Origin: Urbifossiella limnaea
GTDB taxonomy: Bacteria; Planctomycetota; Planctomycetia; Gemmatales; Gemmataceae
DNA: 64,000 nt
Reading direction: 5' to 3'
Assembly: GCF_007747215.1 (NCBI RefSeq)
Contig: NZ_CP036273.1
Location: 3,828,322-3,892,321 of the forward strand
The notes beneath the pieces are model-generated. The model did no database searches. It saw only the letters and a list, made by a program, of their open reading frames with translations, and was not told where the DNA came from. The translations under genes and the position numbers were made by a program. Positions 35,299-43,475 of this stretch are shown here, in pieces (the stretch's first letter is position 1; each line of letters opens with the position of its first letter).

Positions 35299-37527
35299 AT
35301 GACCTTTTACGCCCACTCCGCCCGGGACACGGCCGGCCGCCCGGCCCCGGCCCTGTTCCAGCTTCTCGCCGAACACCTCCGAAGCGTGGCCGCGGCGGCA
35401 CGGGCCCGGGCGGTCGCGACCCGCATGCCCGGCCTCGCCGCCCACGCCGCCGCCGCCGGGCTACTCCACGACCTGGGCAAGTACCGGCCCGGCTTCCAGC
35501 GCTACATCCACCCGGACTACCCCGACCCGCCGCTGCCGGACCGGCTCCACAAGGAGGCCGGCGCGGCGCGGGCGGCGGCGGCGAAGTGCGGGGCCGTTGC
35601 GTTCGCCATTTTCGGGCACCACGGTGGCCTGCCGGACCTGGCGGACCTGCAATCCGGCTTCAAGTCGCCGGCCGCCGACTGGCAGGCGGTGTGGGCCGCC
35701 GCCGTCGCCGACCTGCCGGACCTCGCGACCGCGCTCGACGGGCTGCCGCCGGTGCCGCGCGAGTTCGCCGCCGACCTGTTCGCCCGCGTGCTGTTCGCCT
35801 GCCTCGTCGATGCCGACTGGGCCGACACGACCCGCCACGAGCAGCAGACGAAGGGCTACTCAGCCGACCCGGCTCCGCCGCCGCTCGCACCCGAGAAGAG
35901 GTGGAAGCACGTCGAAGCGCACCTCGCCGGCCTCGCCGCCCGGCCGCTCGAACCGCACGTCAAGGCGGCCCGCGCCACGGTTCTGGCGGCGTGTCTGGCG
36001 GCGGCTGAGAAACCGCCCGGGCTGTTCTCACTGACCGTTCCGACCGGCGGCGGCAAGACGCTCGCGGCCCTCGCGTTCGCCCTGAAGCACGCCGAGCGGA
36101 ACCACCTCCGGCGGGTGATCTACGTCGCCCCGTACACGACCATCCTGGAGCAGAATGCCGACGTGATCCGCGAGGCGCTCGGCGTCAGCCGGCACGACGC
36201 GGCGGTGCTGGAGCACCACAGCCTGGCCGAGCCACCGGGCGACGCCGACACGGCGGAGACGCGGCGCGAGGCGGCCGCCCGCCGGGCCGAGAACTGGGAC
36301 GCGCCGGTGGTGGTGACCACGAACGTGCAGTTCTTCGAGAGCCTGTTCAGTAACAAACCGGGCCGCTGCCGCAAGCTCCACAACGTCGCCGGCAGCGTGG
36401 TCGTGCTGGACGAGTGCCAGTCGCTGCCGCCGGGCCTGGTGGCGCCGACGTGCGGGATGCTGAAGCAGCTCACCGCCCCCGTCGGCGAGGGCGGGCTCGG
36501 CTGCACCGTCGTGCTGTGTACCGCCACGCAGCCGGCGTTCGACCACGACCTGTTGAAGGCCGACGAGCGGCTCACGGCCGAGGAGATCATCCCGGGGGAC
36601 GCGAACCTGTTCACGTCGCTGAAGCGCGTGGACGTGGTGTGGCCGAAGCGCGACGACCCGAAGCTGTCGTGGGCGGAGGTGGCGGAACGGATGCGCGACG
36701 CGGGCTCGGCGCTGTGCGTGGTGAACACGAAGAAGGCGGCGCGGGCGGTGTTCGCGGAGTTGGCAGCGAAGCGTACGCCGGGGGCGTTCCACCTGTCGAC
36801 GGGGATGTGCCCGCAGCACCGCCGCGAGAAGCTGGCGCAGGTGCGCGGGCTGCTGGACGCCAAGGCGCCGTGCTTCGTGGTGTCCACGCAACTGATCGAG
36901 GCCGGTGTGGACGTCGACTTCCCGTTCCTGATGCGCGAGATGGGGCCGCTGGAGTCGGTGATCCAGGCCGCCGGCCGCTGCAACCGCGAGGGAAAGCGGC
37001 CGTGGGCGGAGAGCAAGGTGGTCGTGTTCCGCAGCGCGGAAGGCACGATCCCCGGCGGGTGGTACACGGCCGGCCGCGACAAACTGGAGCAGATCATCGC
37101 GGCGAACGGCGACGGCCCGCGGGTGGACGACCCCGACACGATCACCGACTACTTCCGCCGGCTGTACTTCACGGGCGGCCCCGGGGCGCTGGACGCGCCG
37201 GGCGTCCTCGAACTGCGGCGGGCGTGGAAGTTCCGGGCCGCGGCGGAGGCGTACAAGCTCATCGACGACGCCGGGCAGCCGGTGGTGGTGCGGGCGTGGA
37301 AGTCGCACGAGGCGGAAATCGCGGCGCTGCTGGTCGAACTCGAGTCGGCGCCGCGGAAGTCTACGTACCGGGCGCTGGCGCGGTTTCAGGTGAACCTGCT
37401 GCCGTCGAAGATGGCGAAGCTGGGGCACTTGTACCACGAGGGGCCGGGCAAGGTGCTGGTCTGGGACGGCGAATACGACGAGGATGCCGGAATCGTCGAG
37501 GAAATGGCCGACGTGTTCGTCCTGTAA
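35299..37527 (+). CDS. cas3: CRISPR-associated helicase/nuclease Cas3 (type I-C)
   Basis: The 742-residue protein combines an N-terminal HD nuclease (YAHS start, LLHDLGK, GHHGG, DADWADT) and a superfamily 2 helicase (motif I PTGGGKT, motif II LDECQ, TATQP motif III, QAAGRCNRE motif VI). In type I systems Cas3 is recruited to the Cascade R-loop and degrades target DNA. The neighbouring cas5 is of the I-C type. The reading frame appears intact, but the locus has lost cas8c, cas7, cas4, cas1 and cas2 in this window, so interference is unlikely. I used ATG 35299; in-frame codons upstream do not resemble Cas3. Confidence 0.92.
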   Translation: MTFYAHSARDTAGRPAPALFQLLAEHLRSVAAAARARAVATRMPGLAAHAAAAGLLHDLGKYRPGFQRYIHPDYPDPPLPDRLHKEAGAARAAAAKCGAVAFAIFGHHGGLPDLADLQSGFKSPAADWQAVWAAAVADLPDLATALDGLPPVPREFAADLFARVLFACLVDADWADTTRHEQQTKGYSADPAPPPLAPEKRWKHVEAHLAGLAARPLEPHVKAARATVLAACLAAAEKPPGLFSLTVPTGGGKTLAALAFALKHAERNHLRRVIYVAPYTTILEQNADVIREALGVSRHDAAVLEHHSLAEPPGDADTAETRREAAARRAENWDAPVVVTTNVQFFESLFSNKPGRCRKLHNVAGSVVVLDECQSLPPGLVAPTCGMLKQLTAPVGEGGLGCTVVLCTATQPAFDHDLLKADERLTAEEIIPGDANLFTSLKRVDVVWPKRDDPKLSWAEVAERMRDAGSALCVVNTKKAARAVFAELAAKRTPGAFHLSTGMCPQHRREKLAQVRGLLDAKAPCFVVSTQLIEAGVDVDFPFLMREMGPLESVIQAAGRCNREGKRPWAESKVVVFRSAEGTIPGGWYTAGRDKLEQIIAANGDGPRVDDPDTITDYFRRLYFTGGPGALDAPGVLELRRAWKFRAAAEAYKLIDDAGQPVVVRAWKSHEAEIAALLVELESAPRKSTYRALARFQVNLLPSKMAKLGHLYHEGPGKVLVWDGEYDEDAGIVEEMADVFVL

Positions 37528-37541
37528 CCGAGGAGCCGCGG

Positions 37542-38269
37542 ATGCTACCGCCAACAGTCGCGGTGAAGGTGTGGGGCGAGTTCGCCTTGTTCACGCGCCC
37601 GGAACTGTCCGTCGAGCGCATCTCCTACCCGGTGATGACGCCGTCGGCCGCCCGCGGCGTGCTCGACGCCATCCTGTACAAGCCGCAGATGACGTGGCAC
37701 GTCCGCCGCATCACCGTCCTGAAGCCGCGTTTCCCGGCCGGCTTCCCCGCGGCCGAGGCCCGACAGCACTACCGCATGATCGGCGTCCGCCGCAACGAAA
37801 TCCAGGGCACCATCCCGCCGCGCACCGTCGAGGGCTGGATGAAGGCGCCCGACACGTTCGAGCCGTACCTCGTCGATTCTGCTGGCCGTGAGGGAGCACA
37901 GGGGCAGAACCGCACCCAGCGGAACAGCCGGATGCTGCACCACGTCGCCTACCAGATCGACGCCAGCCCCAAACTCACCGACCGGGCCAACCGCCCGCGC
38001 ACCCGCCCCGAGGACACCGACGAGGAACACGGCCCGGACACGGTGGCGAAGTACGTCGGCATGTTCCAGCGGCGCGTCGAGAAGGGGCAGTGCTTCCACC
38101 GCCCGTACCTCGGCGTCCGCGAGTTAGCCGCGCACTTCGCCCCGCCCGACGGCAGCGAGGAACCGCTGACCGGGTGGACTGAGTCGCTCGGGTTCATGCT
38201 GTACGACCTGAAGTTCGCGGCCGACGGCACCCGCCGGCCGGGCTTCTTCGAGGCGAAGGTGACGACCGG
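37542..38269 (+). pseudogene. cas5c: cas5 (type I-C, Cas5d) truncated by IS21
   Basis: The first 242 codons read as a Cas5d: VAVKVWGEFALFTRPE start, TPSAARGVLDAIL, HYRMIGVRRNEI, and LGFMLYDLKF near the end. In type I-C, Cas5d is both a Cascade subunit and the pre-crRNA nuclease. An IS21 end begins at 38270, so the final 10-30 codons are replaced by IS sequence and the frame runs on for 71 foreign codons to 38483. Since the cut is close to the C terminus some function could remain, but no other Cascade gene follows. GAGGAG precedes the ATG. Confidence 0.85.
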
Positions 38270-38305
38270 TGATCAGCGACAGCACCGCTTCCCTCTTGGC
38301 GACAG
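38270..38305. repeat. IS21 left end
   Basis: The end starts TGATCAGCGACAG and contains a second GCGACAG 23 nt further in. It interrupts cas5. Confidence 0.8.
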
Positions 38306-40609
38306 TCAGTTCTCCGCCTGGATCGCCTGCTCCTCGGCACTCGTTACGTCGTCGCCTCGCCCGCGGTCTTCGCTCGTCGGTTCTTGGCCTGCTCGGCCCG
38401 GTAGCTCGGCACGTTCAACTCCACGATCACGCTGTGGTGTACCAATCGGTCGATCGCCGCCGCCGTCGTCATCGGATCCTTGAAGATCGACTCCCACCCC
38501 GAGAACGCCAGGTTGCTCGTCAGCAGCACGCTCCCCCGCTCGTACCGCTCCGCCAGCAGCGTGAACAGCACCTCCATCTCCTCCCGGCTCTGCTGCACGT
38601 ACCCCAGGTCGTCCACCATCAGCACCGGGTATCCACCCAGACGCTTCAGCGCCTTCGGCAGCTTCAACTCCCGCTTCGCCAGCAGCAGTTCCTGGACCAG
38701 CAGGTTGCACGTCGTGAACAGCACCTTCCGCCCCGCACGCACCAGCTCCTGCGACACCGCACAACGTAAATGCGTCTTCCCCGAGCCGGGCGGCCCGAAC
38801 ACCAGCACGTTCTCCCGCCGGTCCACGAACCCGCCGTCGAGCAACGCCTTCGCCTGGTGCACCACCTTCGACGGCAGACGCTTCGTGTCCAGCGCCGACC
38901 AACTCTTCTCCAGCGGCAGCTTCGACGCCCGCAGCAACCGCCCGATCCGGTTCTCGCGGCGGTGGCTCACCTCGGCATCGGTCAGGCCCAGCAGGTACTG
39001 CTCGAACGTCTGCTCGTTCGCCCGCGCCGCACCCGCCGCCGCCGCGAACGTCCGCCGCATCGTCGGCAGGCCCAGGTCCTTCAGGTTCCCCGTCAACTGC
39101 TCGCCCTCGGTCATCGCCTTCGACATGGGAGGTGCCCTCCGTGGCACTCAGGAGTTGGTCGTACACGTTCAGATCCACCGGCCCGACGACGACGACCGGG
39201 ATCGTCGGGGTGGTCGAGGACTCCCGCAGCCGACCCAGCACCGCGTCCGCCGTCGGCGTCCCGTCGGCGGCGAGGACGACGCGGATCGCGGCTTCCACGG
39301 ACACCTCACTGTCGCGGGCCGCGTGGAAGAGCAGCCGCAGGTATTCCTTGTCCGCCCGCGGCGGCACCCGACGTCGCAGCACGTCGTAGGCGATCCGGAA
39401 CGTGGTGGTCGGGAACAGGTCGTCACGATACCGGTACGCCGCGAACGCCCCCGGCTTGCGAACCAGCCAGTCGATCACGTGCCGGTAGTTGATCCGGTGC
39501 CGGCCGCGACCACGCAATCGCGGCATCTGCTCCACCCGCGTCTGGGCGTACCACACCTCCACGTGCTCGGCGTGCAGGCGCACCTCGACCCGCTCGCCGA
39601 TCAGCCGGCTCGACACCGAGTACGTGTTCTCGTGCACGCGAACCGTACTCCCCGCCGACACCTTCACCGGCACGCGACCCGCGGACTCGAACCGCCTCCC
39701 CGGCAGCGCACGCAGGTGCTTCACCTCCTCGGCCAGCTTCACACGTCGGTTCGCGTTCAGTTGCCGGAACAACTCGCGGAGGAACGACTCGTAGCTCGCC
39801 CGGCTCGTGAAATCCCGGCTGGCGCGGAGCATCAACTGCTGGTCGAGTGCGCGCTTGAACCGGTGGTGCCGCTGCTCGATGTCGCCGTTCTCGTTGCCGT
39901 GCCCGGCCTGGATCGCCTGCCCTTCGAGGCCGTAGTGCGCGAGCAACGCCTGATACCGCCGGGTGAACTCCGCCCCGGTCGTGCCCGGCGGGATGGCGGC
40001 GGTGAGCCGGTCGGTGCGGTGAACCGCGGGCACGCCGCCGAGTTCCGCCAGCGCGTTCTGCAACCCCTCGGCGAGCGTCTCGAACGACTCGGCGAAGCAC
40101 ACCGTGCCGGTCTCCCAGTTCGAGTCGGTCAGGACGAAGTGGTAGATCAGGTGGTCGAACGGCTGGCCGGCGATGGTCACCCCCAGTTTGGTCAGGTGCG
40201 TGAAGTCGGACGCGCACAACCGACCGGGGGTGTGGACCTGGGCGAAGAACACTTCCTTCGCCGGACCGTGGGTCGCCCGCCACGTCTTGACCCGCCGCTG
40301 GAAGGTGCGGAGTTGGCCGTCGGGGAACCGCCCGGGGTGCTCGCGTTGGAGGTGCTGGAAGAGGGTCAACGCCTCCAGCCCTGGGTTGAGGGCGAGTCGC
40401 TCGACGACACCGGTCCAGACGGCGTCGAACGGGTCCGGGTGGGTGCGTCGGGGATGCGGCATCCGTGCCTCGCTGGGGAGCCGGGCGAGCCGGCGGTACT
40501 TGCGTGCGGTCTTGGGATCCATCCCGGACCGGAGGGCGGCGACGGCGCGGGGCGTGCCCCGCGCGTCCAGTCGCCGCAACGTGCGAACCTGTTGATCCGT
40601 GACACGCAT
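38306..40609 (-). CDS. istA: IS21 transposase IstA
   Basis: The frame encodes 767 residues, but only about the first 500 resemble IstA: a helix-turn-helix N terminus, DDE-type acidic residues near CASDFTHL and HRTDRL, and a Glu in NGDIEQRHHRF. A C-terminal DNA-binding end stops around VYDQLLSATEG. No stop codon follows at the normal place, so the frame continues for about 250 residues antisense-like through istB. The tail is Gly/Glu/Arg-rich and not conserved. IstA cuts and joins the IS ends. The start codon at 40609 is the first ATG after the right end. Confidence 0.85.
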   Translation of the reverse strand: MRVTDQQVRTLRRLDARGTPRAVAALRSGMDPKTARKYRRLARLPSEARMPHPRRTHPDPFDAVWTGVVERLALNPGLEALTLFQHLQREHPGRFPDGQLRTFQRRVKTWRATHGPAKEVFFAQVHTPGRLCASDFTHLTKLGVTIAGQPFDHLIYHFVLTDSNWETGTVCFAESFETLAEGLQNALAELGGVPAVHRTDRLTAAIPPGTTGAEFTRRYQALLAHYGLEGQAIQAGHGNENGDIEQRHHRFKRALDQQLMLRASRDFTSRASYESFLRELFRQLNANRRVKLAEEVKHLRALPGRRFESAGRVPVKVSAGSTVRVHENTYSVSSRLIGERVEVRLHAEHVEVWYAQTRVEQMPRLRGRGRHRINYRHVIDWLVRKPGAFAAYRYRDDLFPTTTFRIAYDVLRRRVPPRADKEYLRLLFHAARDSEVSVEAAIRVVLAADGTPTADAVLGRLRESSTTPTIPVVVVGPVDLNVYDQLLSATEGTSHVEGDDRGRAVDGEPEGPGPADDAADVRGGGGCGAGERADVRAVPAGPDRCRGEPPPREPDRAVAAGVEAAAGEELVGAGHEASAVEGGAPGEGVARRRVRGPAGERAGVRAARLGEDAFTLCGVAGAGACGAEGAVHDVQPAGPGTAAGEAGVEAAEGAEASGWIPGADGGRPGVRAAEPGGDGGAVHAAGGAVRAGERAADEQPGVLGVGVDLQGSDDDGGGDRPIGTPQRDRGVERAELPGRAGQEPTSEDRGRGDDVTSAEEQAIQAEN
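38344..39126 (-). CDS. istB: IS21 ATP-binding helper protein IstB
   Basis: The 260-residue AAA+ protein has Walker A GPPGSGKTH and Walker B VLMVDDLGY, followed by a RYERGSVLLTSN segment typical of IstB. IstB binds DNA and stimulates IstA transposition. It starts MSKAMTEGE at 39126 and overlaps the 3' part of the istA frame. An in-frame start at 39147 would add seven residues. The length equals that of standard IstB, so this gene is intact. Confidence 0.93.
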   Translation of the reverse strand: MSKAMTEGEQLTGNLKDLGLPTMRRTFAAAAGAARANEQTFEQYLLGLTDAEVSHRRENRIGRLLRASKLPLEKSWSALDTKRLPSKVVHQAKALLDGGFVDRRENVLVFGPPGSGKTHLRCAVSQELVRAGRKVLFTTCNLLVQELLLAKRELKLPKALKRLGGYPVLMVDDLGYVQQSREEMEVLFTLLAERYERGSVLLTSNLAFSGWESIFKDPMTTAAAIDRLVHHSVIVELNVPSYRAEQAKNRRAKTAGEATT

Positions 40610-40685
40610 GCCGAACCCTCGAACCCCTGGGGTCGGTCAGCGTAGCCACACCGGCGATCGGAGGGTCACACGGCGGGAAATGGAA

Positions 40686-40721
40686 CTGTCGTTGAAGGGG
40701 AAAACCGGCTGTCGCCAATCA
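40686..40721. repeat. IS21 right end
   Basis: Read inward, the end starts TGATTGGCGACAG and has a second ACGACAG at the same distance as in the left end. Confidence 0.8.
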
Positions 40722-40813
40722 GGCGGGGGAGCCGCGGTCGCCATTTCATCCTTCGCCGCCTTCTTCGTACCCGCCGCAGTCGCGCTCGCGTCCGCCTTCG
40801 CCTTCGTCGCCAT
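40722..40813 (-). pseudogene. Small Lys/Ala-rich protein gene truncated by IS21
   Basis: A minus-strand gene with a good GGGAGAGG site and ATG at 40813 encodes MATKAKADASATAAGTKKAA and ten further residues before the IS21 end at 40721 cuts it. Beyond that point the frame is IS sequence. The remaining 30 residues are too few to assign a family. Histone H1-like or linker-type tails have similar composition, but this is speculation. Confidence 0.5.
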
Positions 40814-41062
40814 GTGCCTCTCCCGTGGGTGCCCCGAGCCGGTCGGCCGGGGTGTGACACATTGGCTCGGCCGCCCGCCGACATCCAGCGCAGAAGCAGA
40901 TTTTCCCATCAATTTCCAGCGAAGCGGAACAATCCGCGGACACTCTGGCCGGGCCGGGAGTAGTACCCGGGCGGGGAAAGCCGCCGGGTTGGTGAGACAC
41001 TTTTCGCCGGCGCGGGCAACAGACAGGGGTATGGGGCAGCGCACACACGCGAGGGGTGGCCG

Positions 41063-42313
41063 ATGGACGTGGAGATGTGGCCGGTCGGGCGGCTCAAGCC
41101 GTACCCGCAGAACCCCCGGCACAACGACGCCGGGGTCGATGCCGTCGCGGCGTCGCTGAAGGCGTTCGGGTGGCAGCAACCAGTTGTCGCGGACGAGCAG
41201 GACGTGATCGTGGTCGGGCACACTCGGTACAAGGCGGCTCTCAAGCTCGGCCTGACTGAGGTGCCGGTGCATGTGGCCCGCGGGCTCACCCCCGAGCAGG
41301 CACGCGCGTACCGCATCGCCGACAACCAGACCGCCACGCTCTCCGCCTGGGACGACGGGCTGCTCGCCCAGGAGCTGGCCGCGCTCCAGGCCGTCGACTT
41401 CGACCTCGGCCTGACGGGGTTCGCCGAGGACGACCTGCTGGCGCTGCTCGCCGACCCGCCAGCGGCAGCTGTCGCCGACCCGGACGCCGTGCCCGAGCCG
41501 CCGGCGGTGCCGGTGACCCGCCCCGGCGACCTGTGGGCCGTCGGCCGCCACCGCCTGCTCTGCGGCGACGCAACCAAGGCTGCCGACGTGGCCCGGGTGC
41601 TGGGCGGGGACCCGGCGGACGTGCTGCTGACGGACCCGCCGTACAACGTCGCGTACGAGGGCGGCACCGCCGACCGCCTCACCATCGCCAACGACGACCT
41701 GTCCCCCGACGACTTCCAGCAGTTCCTCTTCTCGGCGCTTACGGCAGCACGAACGCACCTGCGGCCGGGGGGCGGGTTCTACGTGTGGCACGCCGACACG
41801 TTCGGGCTGTCCGTCCGCCGGGCCGCGGCCGAGGCCGGGCTCCGGGTGCGGCAGTGCCTGGTGTGGGTGAAGCCGGCGCTGGTGCTCGGGCGGCAGGACT
41901 ACCAGTGGCGCCACGAGCCGTGCCTCTACGGCTGGGCCGACGGCGCCCCCCACACGTGGCTCGGCGGCCGCGCCCAGACCACCGTGCTGGAGTTCGACAA
42001 GCCGGCCCGGAACGCCGAGCACCCGACCATGAAGCCGGTGGCCCTGTTCCAGGCGTTGCTCGCCAACAGCTGCCCGGTCGGCGGGGTGGTCCTCGACCCG
42101 TTCGGCGGGAGCGGCACCACGCTGGTGGCCGCCGAACAGGCGGGCCGTAGCGCGCGGCTGCTGGAGGTCGATCCGCGGTACTGTGACGTCATCCTGTCTC
42201 GTGCCGGGGCCACGTTCGGCGATGCCGTGCCGGTGCGACTGCTCGACGGCGATACGGAGGTCGCCCACGCGGACGTGGTGGCGGCGCGGCGGGCCGAAGC
42301 AGCGGCGGCGTAG
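41063..42313 (+). CDS. ParB-domain / DNA methyltransferase fusion
   Basis: This is a 416-residue protein. Residues 1-100 are a ParB/Srx-like domain (RLKPYPQNPRHND, then VVADEQDVIVVGHTRYKAA). Residues 175-400 are a DNA amino-methyltransferase with motif IV DPPY (LLTDPPYNVAYE) and motif I DPFGGSGTT near the C terminus. This permuted order is typical of the beta-type N4-cytosine/N6-adenine enzymes in phages and integrative elements. It probably modifies element or host DNA. No restriction gene is adjacent, so it looks like a solitary (orphan) methylase. It starts the right-hand operon of the element. Confidence 0.92.
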   Translation: MDVEMWPVGRLKPYPQNPRHNDAGVDAVAASLKAFGWQQPVVADEQDVIVVGHTRYKAALKLGLTEVPVHVARGLTPEQARAYRIADNQTATLSAWDDGLLAQELAALQAVDFDLGLTGFAEDDLLALLADPPAAAVADPDAVPEPPAVPVTRPGDLWAVGRHRLLCGDATKAADVARVLGGDPADVLLTDPPYNVAYEGGTADRLTIANDDLSPDDFQQFLFSALTAARTHLRPGGGFYVWHADTFGLSVRRAAAEAGLRVRQCLVWVKPALVLGRQDYQWRHEPCLYGWADGAPHTWLGGRAQTTVLEFDKPARNAEHPTMKPVALFQALLANSCPVGGVVLDPFGGSGTTLVAAEQAGRSARLLEVDPRYCDVILSRAGATFGDAVPVRLLDGDTEVAHADVVAARRAEAAAA

Positions 42314-42336
42314 CCGGTACGATCGAGGGGCAGCCG

Positions 42337-42543
42337 ATGCGGCTCAGCAAGCGGGTGGGGGCGGTCGCGGCGGCGGTGGCCGCCACCACCGGCTGTCCCG
42401 GCCCCGGGGTGGTGAACCGACTCGCCGCCGACGAGGACGCCGACCCGCCGCCGTGCCCCATGTGTGGCGGGTGCCACGTGCTGGTGATTGACGAGGTCGT
42501 GGTGGAGGCGGGCGAACCGCCGGCGGACCCGCCCGGACCCTGA
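42337..42543 (+). CDS. Small zinc-ribbon-like protein
   Basis: The 68-residue protein has one CPMCGGCH cluster around residue 42. It could bind zinc as half a ribbon or complete a site as a dimer. The N terminus is Ala-rich and basic. It lies 23 nt after the methyltransferase and on the same strand, in a compact row of short genes. I recognise no family. Confidence 0.5.
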   Translation: MRLSKRVGAVAAAVAATTGCPGPGVVNRLAADEDADPPPCPMCGGCHVLVIDEVVVEAGEPPADPPGP

Positions 42544-42592
42544 AGATCGGCGGAAAAAGTCTGCAAGTTCGCCCTGTTCGCGGGAGGGACGC

Positions 42593-42988
42593 ATGGTCGC
42601 CCGGAAGAAGAACGACGACGCCCTGGTCCTCGCGCTCGCCTGCGGGGCCACGGTGGAGGCGGCCGCCCGGCAGTGCGACCTGTCCGAGCGGACGGTCTAC
42701 ACCCGGCTCAAGGACGCCGACTTCCAGCTGCGGGTCAAGCAGGTCCGCTCCGACATGGTCCGGCGGTCGGCCGGGCTCCTGTCGGCCGCGTCCGGCGAGG
42801 CGGTGCGGACGCTCCTGGCGCTGATGAAGGAGTCGGCCCCGCCGGCCGTGCGGCTGGGGGCGGCGAAGGCGGTGCTGGAGGTCGGGCTGAAGATCCGGGA
42901 GCTGGCCGACCTGGAGGCCGAGCTGCGGGACCTGGAGGAGAAGGTCAAGGCCCTCGGCCCGCCGGACGGCGGCGGGAGGCGGTGGTGA
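42593..42988 (+). CDS. Terminase-small-subunit-like helix-turn-helix protein
   Basis: The 131-residue protein has an N-terminal helix-turn-helix (LACGATVEAAARQCDLSERT, then VYTRL) and a long helical C terminus ending in a coiled coil (LEAELRDLEEKVKAL). This matches phage TerS-like or resolvase-type HTH proteins, and it pairs with the degraded terminase at 31764. No large subunit is present. It may instead be a regulatory DNA binder. The ATG at 42593 has GGGAGGG. Its stop overlaps the next start. Confidence 0.7.
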   Translation: MVARKKNDDALVLALACGATVEAAARQCDLSERTVYTRLKDADFQLRVKQVRSDMVRRSAGLLSAASGEAVRTLLALMKESAPPAVRLGAAKAVLEVGLKIRELADLEAELRDLEEKVKALGPPDGGGRRW

Positions 42989-43284
42989 ACGTCCGCGGGC
43001 GGGTGGCGCGGCTGCGGGCCGGGCTGGTCGGGCGGGACGGGGACGACTTGGCCCACATCGTGGTGAGGGTGCCGGCCGGGGGCGACCCGGACGGCCGGCC
43101 GCCGGGGGTGTACCGGTCGGGCGGAGTGATCGACGTGGTGTACGATGGCGACGAGCCCGACCCGGTCCCACGGGAGCGGGTACTCCGGAAGGCGCCGCCG
43201 GCGGCGCTGGAGATCGTGCTCGGGCCGGACGTCGTCCCGCCCCCCGCCGCTGTCGAAACGGCTGACCTCGGGAGGCGGTCGTGA
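42985..43284 (+). CDS. Micro-ORF array protein 1 (RGRV family, full-length form)
   Basis: The 99-residue protein starts MNVRGRVARLRAGL and contains PPGVYRSGG, VIDVVYDGDEPDP and an EIVLGPDVVPP tail. I know no family, but the same N-terminal motif and PPGVY/VV[FY]DG/PDP core recur in the broken copy at 47354. GTG 42985 overlaps the previous stop by 4 nt (GTGA), so the gene is translationally coupled. It is a small basic-N-terminal protein with a probable beta-rich core. Confidence 0.65.
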   Translation: MNVRGRVARLRAGLVGRDGDDLAHIVVRVPAGGDPDGRPPGVYRSGGVIDVVYDGDEPDPVPRERVLRKAPPAALEIVLGPDVVPPPAAVETADLGRRS

Positions 43285-43475
43285 GTGCGCGTCGGGGCCG
43301 ACTCGATCGGCTGCGGTCGGCGGTGAAGTCGGTCGCCGCCGCCGCCGCGGTGGCGCCGACGGAGGTGTGGCTGCCGGTCAAGGACTGCGGGACCGAGGTG
43401 CCGGGCCGCTACCCGATGCCCGGCGGGCGGGCGGTCCTCGTCCTGTACGCCCCCGACGACCCGGAGCCCGCGTGA
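43281..43475 (+). CDS. Micro-ORF array protein 2
   Basis: The 64-residue protein begins SARRGRLDRLRSAV, the same basic motif class as its neighbours, followed by an Ala-rich stretch and VWLPVKDCG. The rest is not recognisable. Its start overlaps the previous stop by 4 nt, and its own stop overlaps the next start by 4 nt. Confidence 0.6.
   Translation: MSARRGRLDRLRSAVKSVAAAAAVAPTEVWLPVKDCGTEVPGRYPMPGGRAVLVLYAPDDPEPA

Larger units (their letters stand above)
38270..40721 (-). mobile_element. IS21-family insertion sequence, complete
   Basis: A 2,452-bp element with istA and istB on the minus strand. Both ends start TGAT and carry two CGACAG motifs at identical positions (9-13 and 32-36 from the end), which is the multi-repeat end structure of IS21 elements. 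No target-site duplication is visible: the left flank reads CGACCGG and the right flank GGCGGGG. Lack of a duplication, with a truncated gene at each edge, suggests that adjacent DNA was deleted after insertion. Confidence 0.88.

Noticed and set aside
34833-36008. Alternative frame overlapping the cas3 start
   Set aside because: Arg/Pro-rich shadow of the cas3 HD domain.
36414-38483. 689-codon frame covering the cas3 end and cas5
   Set aside because: Only the part from 37542 to 38269 is Cas5. The upstream part is out of frame with cas3 and the end lies inside IS21.
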